Source: Lasioglossum baleicum
Lineage: Eukaryota > Arthropoda > Insecta > Hymenoptera > Halictidae
Reading direction: 5' to 3'
Assembly: GCF_051020765.1 (NCBI RefSeq)
Contig: NW_027469101.1
Location: 434,001 to 498,000, forward strand
DNA length: 64,000 nucleotides
Below the pieces are notes generated by a model. The model ran no database searches, was not told where the DNA came from, and was given only the letters and a program-made list of their open reading frames with translations. Made by a program: the position numbers and the translations under genes. Below, piece after piece: positions 10,749 through 23,345 of the stretch; the stretch's first letter is position 1; each line of letters opens with the position of its first letter.

Positions 10749-13700
10749 TGGCAATTGATACCTTAATTCACGGTACGAATATTAATGTAGAGAGACAAAC
10801 CGACGGAGAACATTACCAATGCGCAGAAAGTCATTCCTTTTACCGAATACCATATCTTCCGAGAACCTAACACGCTGTAGCGAGTGCCCTGCTTAATGAG
10901 CACGGAAAATAATTAGTAGACATTTTAGCGGTCGAACACCTCATGTTTGTGTATAAATATCATCAACGAGAGTCTAAGTGTTCGAGAACGTTACTGCCTT
11001 CTGTGATAAACGAACGACTAAGTCAATAGCTTCACCCATCCAGTGATTCGGAGTTTCAATCCAGATATTGTGGGAGTAAATCCGCAGAACAGTTTTGTCA
11101 CCGCACACCTTAACCCACGGTTTGAATATTAAAGTAGAGGGTCGAGCCATAGGATAACATTACCAATTTGTATAAAGTCACTCTATTTACCGAATAACAT
11201 ACCTTCCGCGAACCTATCACGCTGTATCGAGGGTATAACTTAGCGTTCAGAGAAAGAAATTTTTACTCATTTCAGTGTCAGGCTCCTTAACTTCATGTAC
11301 GAATTAGGAGATTATGGGCCAAACCTATCGAGAACTTTGGGGCCCTCCTTGAGATTTGAACGGACAAGTCCATCGCTCCACCTATCCCGTGATTCCGAGA
11401 GTAAATCCTGGTAATCCGAGATTATATCCGCTGAAGAGTATTCCCAATTGACACCTTAATTAAGGGATTGAATAATATAGCAGGCCATGAAGCCGATCAA
11501 GAACATTACCCACTGGTGTAGGGTGAAACTTCTTACGGAATGCCTTACCTTCGACGATCTGACCCATAGTCTCGGGAGTACAATACCGAGTTCAGAGGTT
11601 GGAACTAGTATACACTTTTGAGACGAGCGCCTTAATTTCGTGCATGATTAGAAGGTCGGATGTCATCGCGTTCGAGAGCGTTACCGCCTTCTTCGAGCGT
11701 CGCACACCTAAGTCAGTAGCTTCAAGAATCCTGTGATTCGGTGAGTCAAACCAGGTATTCCGGGCGTAAATGTGCTGAAGAGTATTAGCAATGTATACCT
11801 AAATTCCAGGAATGAATATAGAAATAGAGCGTCACACCGTGTGAGAACATAACTTATGGCTGTAAAGTGAAACATTTTACCGAATACCTCACCGTCCGAG
11901 AAGCGAACCCGACGTATCAAGAGTATTGCAGCGTGCTTAGGGATACACATTAGTAATCATTTTAGTGACGGGGACGATAATTTCATTATGAATATGAAGG
12001 TCGAGGGTCAAACCATACGAGAAAGATACAACCTACTGTGAGAGACGAACGGCTACATCAGTAGCTTCACCTATCCAGTGATTCCGTGAGTCAAGCCTCG
12101 TATCAATGGAATAAATCCCCTGTACTGCATAGGCTTTAGACACCCTAATTTACGGAATTAATATTACAGTACACAGTAAAAGCGTTGTTGAATGATACAT
12201 ATTGGTGCAGAGTCAAACTTTCTATCGAAGGCCTTACGTTCCGAGAAGCAAACCCGCTGTTTCGAGAGTATGACTGCGTGGCCAGAATAGCAAAATTGTA
12301 TAAATTTTAGTGACGGGAAACTTAATTTCCTCTATGGATCAGAAGATCCAGTGTCCATCCATTCGTGAATGTAACCACCTTCCTTGAGAGTCTAACCGCT
12401 TACTCCATAGCTTCACACACAATATGTTTACGAGCGCGAAACCAGTTAATCCGGGTGTAAATCCAACATACAGTATTAGCAGTAGACACCTTAACTCACG
12501 GTTCAAATAACAAAGTACCTAGTCAATCCGTTGTAGGACGTCACATATTGGTATGGACTCAAACCATTTACCGAAGGCCTTACCCGCCAAAAACCTAAAC
12601 CGCTGTCACCAGTGCCTTGCTTAGTATACTCGGAATAATATTAGTAGTCACGTTAGCAGAAGCACACCTTATTTCCATATATGAATTGCAAAATCGGCAG
12701 TCAAACCGTTCGTGAATGGTACCACCTTCCTTGAGAGTCGATGGGCAAAGTCAATAGCTTCACCCATACTGTGATTCCGCCAATCAAACCAGGTTTTCCG
12801 GGAGTAAATTCGCCAAAGAGTATTGGCAATATACTCATTAGTTCGCGGTATCAATTCTAACGCAGATCGTCAAACCGTTGAAGAAAGATACCTACTCGCA
12901 CAGCGTCAATCCTGATACTGAAAGCCTTCCCCTCCGTGAACCTGACCCGCTGTATCGAGAGTATAACGTCGTGATTAGGGAAATAAAACAGTATTCATTT
13001 GAATGTCGGGCAATATAATTTCATGTATGAATTAGAAGATTGAGGGCCAAATCGCTCGAGAACGTTGCCATCTTGTGCGAGCTACGAACAGGTAAGTCAA
13101 TTACTTCATATATCGAGTGGTTCGGAGCGCCAAGCCAGATATTCCGGTAGAAAGTCCGCTTATGAGTTTTGGCAATATGCACATTAATTCACGGTTTGCA
13201 TATTAAAATAGAGCGTCTAACCGTTTGAGATCTGTATGAATTTCTATAAAGTCAGACGCTGTACCGAAAACCATACCCTCCGAAAAATAACCCGATGTAT
13301 CGAGAGCATAACTTCGAGTTGAGAGAGAGAAATTAGCATTCATTACAGTGATGTGCACCTTATCTTTGTGAATGAATTAGAAGATCCAGGATCAATTCGT
13401 TCGAGAACGATGCCACCATCTGTGAGAGACGAACGGCTAAGCCTATAGATTCACATATAATGTGATTCCGAGATGCAAACCAGGTAGTCCGGGAGTAAAT
13501 CCGATGGATAGTATTAGCTATCGGCACCTTCATTCACGACTTGAATATTAAAGTTGAAGGTGAATACGCCGGAGAACATTATCAAATGATATAAAGTCAA
13601 GATTTTACCGAATACCTTGCCTACCAAGGACATTCGCCGCTGCAGCAAGTGTCATGTTCAACGCTCATGGAAACAAATTAACAGACATTACAGCAGAAGC

Positions 13701-14548
13701 ACACCTCATTTTCATGTACGAAAAGAATAATCGAGAATCACGCCCTACGAAAACGATCCTACCATCTTTGGGAGTCAAACAGCTGAGACAACAGCTTCAC
13801 CTATCCTGTTATTCCGATAATCAAACCAGGTATTCCAGGGGTCTATACGCTGTACACTATTGGCAATGGACACGACAATTCAAGGTATGATTACTTCAGT
13901 ATGGCGTCAAACTGTTTGACAGCGTTAACAATTGGAATACAGTCAAACGTTTTACCGAACCCCTTACCCCCCGAAAAACTAACCCGCAGTATCGAGAGAA
14001 TAACTTCGCGTTCAGTGAAAGAAATTAGTCTCCATTTCGGTGGTGGGCACCGTATCTGCATGTATGAATCAGAAAATCGAGGGTCAAACCGGTCAGGAAC
14101 GTTACCTGCTTCTGTGCGAGACGAAGGGCTAAATCAATGGTTTACGTATCCTGCAATTTCGAAAGTCAATGCAGGTATACAGGGAGTAAACACGCTGTAA
14201 TGGATTCGCAATAGATACCATAATTCGTCGAGGGAATATTAATGCTGGCAGCCAAGCCATTGTAGAACATTCCATATTCGTGTAGGGTTAAATGTCTTAC
14301 AGAATTCCTTACCCACTAAAAAATTAACCCCTGTATCGTGAGTACAACACCGTGTCAGAGGTACGAACTGGCATACATTCGAGTGACGAGCACCTTCGTT
14401 TCATGCTTGAATTACAAGATGGAGGGTCAAACCGCTTGAGAACATTGCCACCTGCTGTGAGAGTCGAACGGCTGACTCAATAGCTTCACCCATCCTGCTA
14501 TTCGGATAGTCAAACCTGGTATTCCGAGAGTAAATGCGCTTTACAGCA

Positions 14549-14894
14549 TTGGCAATAGACATCTCAATTCACGGTTTGAATATTGAAGCGGGCCGTCAAA
14601 CCGTTGTAGAACATTACCTATTCGTATAGGGTTAAACTCCATACAGAATGCATGGCTCTCCGAATAACTGAACTGATGAATCGTGAGTATAACTCCGTGT
14701 TCAGGCGTACGAAATGGTATACATTTACTGACGTTCTCCTTACATTCAGGCATAAATTGGAAGATATGATAGTCAATCCGTTCCAGAACGTCCCAACATT
14801 CCTTGAGATCCGAACGGCTAAGCAAATAGCTTCACCTATCCTGTGATTTCGTGAGTAAAACCAGGTATTGCGGGAGTAAATCCGCTGAAGGGTA
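14549..14894 (+). repeat. Representative satellite B monomer (346 bp dimer)
   Basis: One complete B period, from ttggcaatagacatc to the next equivalent landmark. It consists of a second-half type subunit (tttgaatattgaag, gtcaaaccgttgtag, aacattacc) followed by a first-half type subunit (cataaattggaagat, gtcaatccgttcc, gaacgtccc). In several other monomers the caccttaa-type starts of the two halves lie about 176 and 170 bp apart, adding up to the full period. I give it as a reference copy. It is not the exact consensus. Confidence 0.85.
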
Positions 14895-17204
14895 TTGGCA
14901 ATAGACACCTCAGTTTACGTTTTGATTGTTAAGGTAGAGCGTCAGACTGTTTGAGTGCGTTGCCGATTTGTATAAAGTCAAAAGATGTACTGAAGATCTT
15001 ACACGCCAAGGGCATAATCCGCTGTACCGGGAGTATAACTTCGCGTTCAGAAAATTAAATTAATACTCATTACAGTGTCGGCATTTTCAATTCATGCATG
15101 AAATAGTAGATTGAGGGTCAAACCTTTTGAGAACGTTACCACCTTCTGTGGTCGACGAACGGCTAAGCCAATAGCTTCACCTATCCTGTGATTCCTAGAG
15201 CCAAACGAGGTATTCTTGGGGTATATCCCATGAGTGATATTCGTAGTAAGCACCTTAATTGACGGCATGAGCATTAATCTTCGGAGTGCAGTCGTCTGAG
15301 AGCAATAGAAATTGTTATAACATCATTCGTTTCACGGAATACGTTACATTCCGAGAACCTTATCTGCTGAAGAACGTGTCCTGGCTTGTATTGATGGAAG
15401 CAAATTGGAAGATATTTTAGCAGACGCACACAATATCTTCATGTGCGAATAGCATGATCGAGAGTCAAACCGTTCGAGATAGTTACAACTTCCTTTGTGA
15501 GTCGCACAGCTTCGTGAACAGCATCACTTATTCTGTGATTCCGAGAGTCAAACCTGGAATTCCGGGAGTGAATCCCTGAATGTTATAGGCAACAGACACC
15601 TTAATTCACAGCACGTGTCTTAAAATAAGGAGTCAAATCTTCTGAGAACATTACCAATTCCAAGAGTGTCATTCTCTTTATCGAATACGTTACCTTCCGA
15701 GAACTTAATCCGCTGAGCGAAGTGTCTTGCAAAGTGTTCTCGGAAGGATGTTAGAAGACATCTTAGCAGACGGACACGCTATTTTCATGTATCAATATCA
15801 AGATCGAGAGTCAAGTCGTTCGAGAATGCGTCGACCATTTCTATAAGTCTCACAGCTGAGTCAATAGCTTAACCTCTCCTTTGTACCGAGAGTTAGACAA
15901 GGTATTCAAGTAGTAAATCCGCTGTACAGGTTTGGCAATAGGCACGTCAATTCGCTGCATGTGTAACAAAGTGGAGAGACAAACCGTGGAAGAACGTTAC
16001 GTAAATTTGTAGACTCAAACTTTTAAACTAAGGCCTTAACTTCCGAGAAGCTAACGCACTGAATCGAGGGTACGTTTTCGTGTTCAGAGAAGTATGTTAT
16101 GATACATCTTAGTGTCGGGCACCTTAATTTCACGTATGAATTAGAAGATATAATGGCAAAGCATTCGAGAACGTTGCCAACATCTTTGGGGATTGAAAGG
16201 CTGAGTCGGTAGCTTCACCTATCCGGTGCCCCCGAGAGTCACACCTGGAATATCAGGAGTTAATCCGCTGATGAGTATTGACAATAGACGCATTTATTCA
16301 CGGCATGGATATTATCGGACAGAGTCAAACCGCTGGCGAACGTTATCCATTGCTATAACGTCATACTCCATACCGGATATATGACCTTTCGAGAACACAC
16401 CCCGCTGTATCGTGGATTTTACTGCGGATTCCGGGAAATAAATTAGTACGACATTTTAGCAGACGGACACCTCAATTCTATGTCTGAATTAGCTGATCGA
16501 GTATCGAACAGACCCAGAGCGTTATCACATTCATTGAGAGTCGAACGCCTGAGTCAAGAGCATCACATATAGTTGTGATTCCGAGCGTCAAGCCTGGTAT
16601 TCCAGAAGTAAATGGGGTGAAGAGTTTAAACAGTAGACACATTTTTCACGGTATGAATATTATTGTAGGGCGACAAAATAATTGGGAACGTTACCAATTG
16701 GCATAACGTCAGACTCTTTACCGGATACATTAACTTCCGAGACCATAACCCGCTGTATCGAGAATATGACTTCTTGTACTAGGAAGCAAATTAGCTGACG
16801 TTTTAGAGACGGTACGCTTAATTTCATATGTGAATTAGAAGATCGAGGGTCAGACAGATATCTTCGGGAAAGATATCTACCTTCCACGACATAACGGTCA
16901 AGTTAATAGCTTCACTTATCCACGGATTCCGATCGTCAAACCTGGTACTCCGCGGGTATATTCCCTGCACGGCATTGGAAATAAATACCTTAATTCACGG
17001 TATCAACGTGAAAGCTGACCGCCATACCGCTGTAGGGCGCTCCCTATTGATATGGAGTGAAACCATTCACAGAATGCCTTGCCTTTCGAGAATCTACCCC
17101 GCCCGTATCGAGAGTATAGCTTCGTGTTCAAAGAAACACATTAATACACAATTTTCGTGACGTGCACTGTAATTCCATGCATGCATTTGAAGATCGTTTG
17201 TTAA

Positions 17205-17235
17205 ATCGGTCGGGATCCTGTGATACCAAGATTTA
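17205..17235 (+). repeat. Internally deleted satellite B monomer
   Basis: The landmark spacing 16,975-17,271 is 296 bp, about 50 bp short. The missing part lies after aaatcggtcggga, where the segment normally running through accaccttctgtgagag and cttcacctat is absent before cctgtgataccaag. The same deletion is present at about 50,565 in the next unit. Confidence 0.75.
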
Positions 17236-20200
17236 AACCAGATATACCGGGAGTAAATACGCGAACACTATTAATAATCGGCCACCTATTTCTCGGCATA
17301 GATATGAAAGTTCAGAATCAAATTCGTGTAGAAATGTACCTACTGATACATGATACACATTTAACGATGGCCTTACCTTTCGAGAAGCTAACGTGCTGTA
17401 TCAAGAGAATATCATCGTGTTCCGAGACGGAAGTTAGTGGACATATTAGATGTGGAAACTCAAATTACATTTATGAATTAGAAAATAGATCTTCAAACCA
17501 TTCCATAATGTTACTGCCTCCTTTGAGCTTCGAGCTGCTAAGTCAATACCTTCGCCTTTAGTTGTGATTCCGTGAGACAAACCAGGTATTCCAGGAGTAT
17601 ATCCGCTGAACAGTATTGACAATGGGCACTTTAGTTCACGGTTTGAATATAAAAGTAGAGCGTCAAACCCTTTTGGAACGTTACCAACTGGTATAATATC
17701 AATCGTTTTACCTAAAGCGTTATGTTCCGCGAACAACATCCGCATCATCGAGAGTATAAATCCACGTTCAGAGGCACTAATTAGTATTCATTTAAGTGGC
17801 GGGCACTTAATTTCATGTATGATGTCGGAGATCGTGGGTCAAACCGTTCGAGAGCTTTGCCACCGTTTGTGAGTCACGAGCGGCTAAGTCAATATCATAA
17901 CGTATCCAGCTATTCCCAGAGTGAAACCAGGTATTCCTGCAGTAAATCCGCCGAACAATAGGCACCTTAATTCAGGGTTTGAATATAGAAGTAGACAGCC
18001 AAACCGTTGTAGAACGGTACCTATTGGTATAGAGTCAAACATTTCGCCGATAGCCCAACCCTCGGAGTCGCTCTCCCGCCGTATCGAGAGTATAACTTCG
18101 TATTCATTGGACAAAGGTAGTAAACAGTTTCGTGACGGCCACTTTAACTTCATGTCCGAATCAGAAGATGCAGGGCCAAACGGCTCGAGAACGTTGCCGC
18201 TTCTCTGAGAGTCGAACGTCTGAGTCAAGCGCTCCACCTATCCTGTGACTCCGAGTGGAAAACCAGGTAATCCTAGGGTTACCCCGCTGAAGCGAATTGG
18301 CATCAAATAACTTATTCGCGGAGTGAATATTAAAATGGATTGTCACACCGTGTGGGATGGTTACTAATTCCTATAAGGTCAAACGTTTACCGCATGCCAT
18401 ATCCTCCGAGAAAGTAACACGCCCTTTCGAGACTATAACGTCACGTCTAGGGAATCATATTAGTATACATGTTACTGACGCCAACATAAATTCATTTATG
18501 AATTAGAAGAACGAGGTTCAAAATCATCCAGATCGTTGCCACCTTCGGTGAGAGACGAACCGCTAAGTCAATAGTTTCACGCACCCTGCGAATCCGAGAA
18601 TCAAACCAGGCATTCCGGGAGTAAATCCGCTGAAGAGATTTGACAATAGACACCATTGTTCAGGGTTTGAGTATTAAAATTGAGCGTCAGACCGTTTGTG
18701 AAAGTTATCAGTTGCTATAATGTCAATCGTTTTACCGAATTCCTTACCGTCCGATAAGCTAGAACGCCTTATCGAGAGTATAGTAACGTGCATATGGAAA
18801 TACATTAGTAAACCTTTTCATTATGAATAAGAAGATCGAGTGTCAAACCGTTCGCGAATGTTACCCTCTTCTGTGATATACGAACGGCTATGTCTATAGC
18901 TGCATATATCCTGTGATTCCGAAGCTAAACCAAATATTTCGGACGTAAATCCACTGAAGAGTATTATCAACAGATACCTTAATTCGCGGAGGGAGTATTA
19001 AAGTACAGCATCACAACTAGAGAGATCGGTATCAATTGCTATAAAGTCAAACGTCTCACCGAATACCTTACCGTCTGCGGAGCTAACCCGCCGTGTCGTG
19101 GGTATAGCTACGCGTTTATGGGTATACATGAGTAAATATTTTTGTGACGGGAACCTCAATTTCATTATGAATAAGGAGAACGAGGGTCAAACCCTTCGAG
19201 AAAGTTACCAACTTCTGCGAGGGACGAACGGCTAAGTCAATAGCATCTGATATCTTGCGATTCAGAAAGATGAACCGGATATTCCGAAAGTACATGCGCT
19301 GTACAGTATTGGCAACTGACACCCAAATTCGCGACTTGAATATTATCGCAGGCACTCAAGCCGTTGTTGAACATTACCTATTCCTGTAGGGTTAAACTTC
19401 TTACAGAATGCCTTACCTTCCGAAAAACTGACCAGCTGTGTGCAGAGTGTAATACCTTGTGCATAGGTACGAACTAGTATACATTCAAGTGATAAACAAA
19501 TTAATTTCATGCAAGAATTAAAATATCGATACAGAAACTGTACCAGAAGGTTGCCACCTTCTGTGAAGGACGATCGCCTAAGTCAATAGCTTCACCTACC
19601 CAGTGATTCGGAGAGTCAATCCGGGTATTCCTGGAGTAAATCCGCTGAGGAGTATTGGCAACAGACACTTCAATTCACAGTTTGAATATTAAAATTGAGA
19701 ATCACACCGTTTGTGAATGTCGCCAATTGCCATAAAGTCAAAGATGGCCATACCTTCGGAGTAGCTAACCCGCTGTTTCAGAAGAGTAACTTATTTTCAG
19801 AGAAAGAAATGAGTCATCCTTTCTGCGACAGGCTCCATTATTTCATGTATGTATTAGAAAATCAAGGGTCAGACCGGTCGCGAACGCTGCCACTTGTTGT
19901 GAGAGACGAACGGCCAAGTGAATAGCTACACCTATCCTGTGGTTCCTAGAGTAAAACCAGGCATTCTGGGTCTAAATCTGCATAAAATTATTGGCATTAG
20001 GCACCCTATTTCACGGTATATGTAACAAAGTGCACCGGCAAACCGTTGTCGAACATTACGTATTGGTATAGCTTCTAACCCTTTATCGAAGGCCTCACAT
20101 TCCATGAAGGTAACCCTCTGCATCGTGAGTATGACGTCATGGTCAGAGAAGCATATTATTAGCATTTTAGGGACGGGCACCTTAATTTCATGTATGAACA

Positions 20201-21935
20201 ACAAGATCGATAGTGAAACCTCTTGAGAACGTTACCTCCTTCAATGAGCGTCATACTGCTAAGACAGTAGATTCACCTACCCGGAGATTCCAATAGTCAA
20301 ACCAGGTATACCGAGAGTTAATCCGCTGAACAGTATTTGACAATAGTCACCTTAATTCACAGTTTGTATACTAAATTAGAGGGTCGATTCATCGGACATG
20401 GTTACCAATTCGCATAAAGTCAGCCTTCTTACCGAATACCTAACCCTCCGAAGGAATAATCCTCCGCATCCACAGTATAGCTACATGTTCAGGGAAGCCA
20501 ACTTGTATTCACATTAGTGACTGGCACCTTAATTTAATGTGTGTACTATAAGATAGAGTATCAAACCCTTAGTGATCGCTGCCGCCTTCTTCGAGTGTGG
20601 AAAGGATGTGTCAATCGATACACGTATCCTGTGATTCCGTGAGTCAAGCCAGGTATTCCGTGAGCAAATCCCCTGTATCGCATTGGCCTTATACACTCTA
20701 TTTCAGGGTATAAGTACTGAGGTGCAAATCAAAATCGTTGTACATCGTTCCTTATGGCTATAGGGTCACACTTTTATCAGAACGACTTACGTTCGAGAAG
20801 TTATCCCGCTGTTCCGGGAATATATCGTCGTGTTCATTGGAATAAATTACTATAAATTTTAATGACGGGCACCTTAATTTCATGATTGAATTCGAAGGTC
20901 GAGCGTCGAGCCGATCGAAAATGTTACTACATTATCTGAGAATCTAACGGCTTAGTGAATATCTTCACTCTATCCCGAGATACCGGGAGTCAATCTTGGT
21001 ATTCCGGGAGTAAATCGCAGGAACACTATAGGCAATAGACACCTTAGTTCACGGTTTTACTATTAAAGTAGTGCGCCAACCCGACCAGGGGCATTTCCAA
21101 TTGGAATAAAGTCATTCGTTCTACCGAAGGCGTCGACTTCCGCGAACATCACCTACCGCATCGAAAGTATAGCTACGTGTTTAGGGAAAAACATTAGTGC
21201 ACGATTTAGTGACGGCACCTTAAATTCATGCATGAATTAGAAGGTCGAGTGTCGAACCGTTCGAGGACGTTACCACATTCTGTGAGAGACGGGCGGCTAA
21301 GACAATTCCTTCACCTATCCAGTGATACGGAGAGTCAAACCAGGAATTCCAGGAGTCAATCAGCTGAACACTATTGCCAATAGAATCCTTAGTTCACTGT
21401 TTGTATAGTATAGTAGAGTGTCAAACCGTTTGAGAGCATTGCCGTTTGGTTTAAAGTCAAACAATTTACCGACCTTACCTTCGGAGAATCTGTCGTGCCT
21501 TTTCGAGAGTATAACATCGAGATGAGAAAAGGAAATTAGTCTTCATTTATGTGAAGGGCCCCTTAATTTCATGTGTCAATTAGAAGATCGATAGTCAAGA
21601 CGTTCGAAAGCGTACCACCCACTTTGAGAGTCGAAAGGGTGAGACAATAGCTCGACCTATCCTGTGATGCCGAGAGTGGAACCAGGTATTCCGCCACATA
21701 ACCCTCAGTACACCGTGGAATTAGACACGCTATTTCACGTTATAAATATTAGAGTACAGGGTCAATCCTTTGTAAAATGTTACCTATTAATATAGAGTCT
21801 AACACTTTCCCGAAACCTTGACTTCCGATATGCTAACCAGCTATATATTGTGTATATCGTCGTGATCCGTGGAACATATTGCAATACATTCTAATGACGG
21901 GCACCTTAACTTCGTGTATGAAATAGAAGATAGAG

Positions 21936-21968
21936 TGATAGAGCGATAGAAGATAGAAGATACATGGC
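21936..21968. other. GATA/GAAGATA-rich filler at the B+/B- inversion junction
   Basis: Forward satellite B ends near 21,935 inside its gaattagaagatcgag-type motif. A short low-complexity tract of irregular gata, gatagag and agaagata words follows, and from about 21,969 the sequence aligns to satellite B on the opposite strand. The tract may have grown by slippage from B's own agaagat motif. The same 33 bp filler is at 55,286-55,318. Confidence 0.8.
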
Positions 21969-23328
21969 AACACAGTCTGTAAATAGAATGTATCTATAAC
22001 TATTTGTAATGTTCTCTGACGACATTACTTCCTACTTTAATGCTCATGCGGTGATTTTGGATATCTATTGACATTGCTGTACAGCGGATATACTCCTAGA
22101 ATGCCTGGTTTCACTATAGGAATTACAGGATATTTGAAGGTATTGACGTAGCTGTGCCAATCTCAAAGACGGTGGCTACGTTCTCATGCGGTTTGATGCT
22201 CGATCTTCTAAATCACATATGAAATTATGGTGCGCGGCACAAGACTGTATACTAATTTGTCTCCCTGAACGCGAAGTTATACTTTCGGTGCAATGGGCGA
22301 GGTTCTCGGTGGTAAGACAATCGGTGAAATGTTTGACTCCATACCAATTGGTATAGTTTTACAACTGGTGAACTCCGTATAATATTATTCGAACCGTAAA
22401 TAGAGGTGTCTATTGCCAATATTTTTCACCGGATTTCCTCCAGGAACACCAGGTATGAATATCGGAATCACAGAATTGGTGAAGCGAATGACACTGCCGT
22501 CCGATCCGCAAAGAAGGTGGTAATGTTCCGTAATAGTTTGACACCCGACATTGTATGTCATTCATGAAATTAAGGTGCCCGGCATAAACGCGTATACTCA
22601 TTTGTTCCTCTGAACACCTTGATATAATCTCGATACTGCGCGTAATGCCTTCGGGCGGTAAGGTCATCAATAAAACGTTTGACTTTATATCAACTGGAAC
22701 CTTTCTCATAGGGTTTGCCCCTCCACTGTAATATTAAGACGGTAAATTAATGCGGTTAATGCCAATACCGTTCAGTAGATTTACTCCTGGAATACCTGCT
22801 CTGACATTCGGAATCACTGGATGGGTGAAGTTATAGTCTTGGCCGCTCGACACTCAAAGATGGTAATTACGTTCTCGAAACGCTTGACCCTCGATCTTCT
22901 AATTCATACATGAAATAATGGTGCCCGTCACTGGAATGTATACTAACTTCATTCTCTGAATACGAGGTTATATTCTCGAATCGGCAGGTAGCTTCACCGA
23001 ACGTAAGGAAATCGGTAAAGTGATTGACTCTATACCAATAGGCAACGATCTACAACCGTTTGACGGTCTACGTTAATATTCAAGCCGTGACATAAAGTGT
23101 CTATTGCCAATACTGTTCAGTGGATTTACACTAGCAACACCAGGTTTGACTCTCAGAATGACTGCATAGATGAAGTTATTGACATAGCAGATCGCCTCTC
23201 ACAGAAGGTCGCAACGCTCTCGATCGGTTTGACCATCGATCTTCTAATTTATGCATGATATTATGGCGCTCGAGACTAAACTATATACTAGTTCCACCCT
23301 CTGATCAAGGTGTTTTACTCCAGATACA
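21969..23328 (-). repeat. Satellite B array, reverse orientation (short block)
   Basis: About four copies of satellite B as reverse complement. Inverted landmarks tattgccaatactgttcag, gaatacctggtttgac and cgatcttctaattcat recur at the B period (for example near 22,410, 22,770 and 23,105). The block is short compared with the 14.4 kb forward block and ends directly on satellite A. It contains a 99-codon reverse frame at 22,410-22,709 that matches the diffuse open frame of B monomers in general and is not supported as a gene. The duplicate is at 55,319-56,679. Confidence 0.94.
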
Positions 23329-23345
23329 GCCCTGTAATTGCGTAC
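23318..23345. other. B-/A+ satellite family junction
   Basis: Reverse satellite B ends near 23,328 (ggtgttttactccagatac), and forward satellite A begins inside its GC-rich part with cctgtaattgcgtactgcag, equivalent to A's usual cttgtagttgcgtacggcag. The join is abrupt. The matching junction in the next unit is at about 56,680. Near-identity between the two units is lost within about 50 bp to the right of this point. Confidence 0.85.

Larger units (their letters stand above)
7500..21935 (+). repeat. Satellite B array, forward orientation
   Basis: About 42 head-to-tail copies of satellite B. The landmark ttggcaatagacacc or a variant recurs near 8,391, 8,862, 9,207, 9,551, 9,897, 10,234, 10,579, 11,096, 11,441, 11,784, 12,130, 12,476, 12,823, 13,169, 13,514, 13,860, 14,205, 14,549, 14,895, 15,240, 15,586, 15,932 and 16,278. 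The period is remarkably constant at 344-348 bp except at a few deletions and one half-length step. Each copy holds two related halves, both starting with caccttaatt and continuing through gtcaaaccgtt and agaacgttacc. Monomers are diverged from one another by many substitutions. Reading frames here are short and repeat-derived. The block is duplicated at 40,824-55,285. Confidence 0.96.
1..23330. repeat. Near-identical duplicated block, copy 1
   Basis: Corresponds to 33,325-56,681. I followed the offset through the block: 33,324 up to 8,494; 33,349 to about 13,970; 33,348 and 33,349 alternating to about 18,300; 33,349 to about 21,715; 33,350; then 33,351 from about 22,305. Differences noticed by eye number a few dozen in 23 kb. 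All inversion junctions and truncated monomers checked are shared. Confidence 0.93.

Noticed and set aside
13901..14200. Recurrent open frame in satellite B giving similar peptides in many monomers (for example 17,921-18,208)
   Set aside because: Similar peptides are expected from any repeated sequence with few stops in one frame. Stops and frameshifts occur freely between copies, starts are not conserved, and nothing suggests codon-level selection by eye.
7500..21935. CENP-B box in satellite B
   Set aside because: I looked for the TTCG-4-A-2-CGGG pattern around the gacgggcacc and attccgggagt motifs. The spacing and TTCG part do not fit in the copies I checked.
21936..21968. GATA tract as a regulatory element or GATA-type microsatellite
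   Set aside because: It is short and irregular, lies exactly at an inversion join, and resembles slippage of the flanking agaagat motif.
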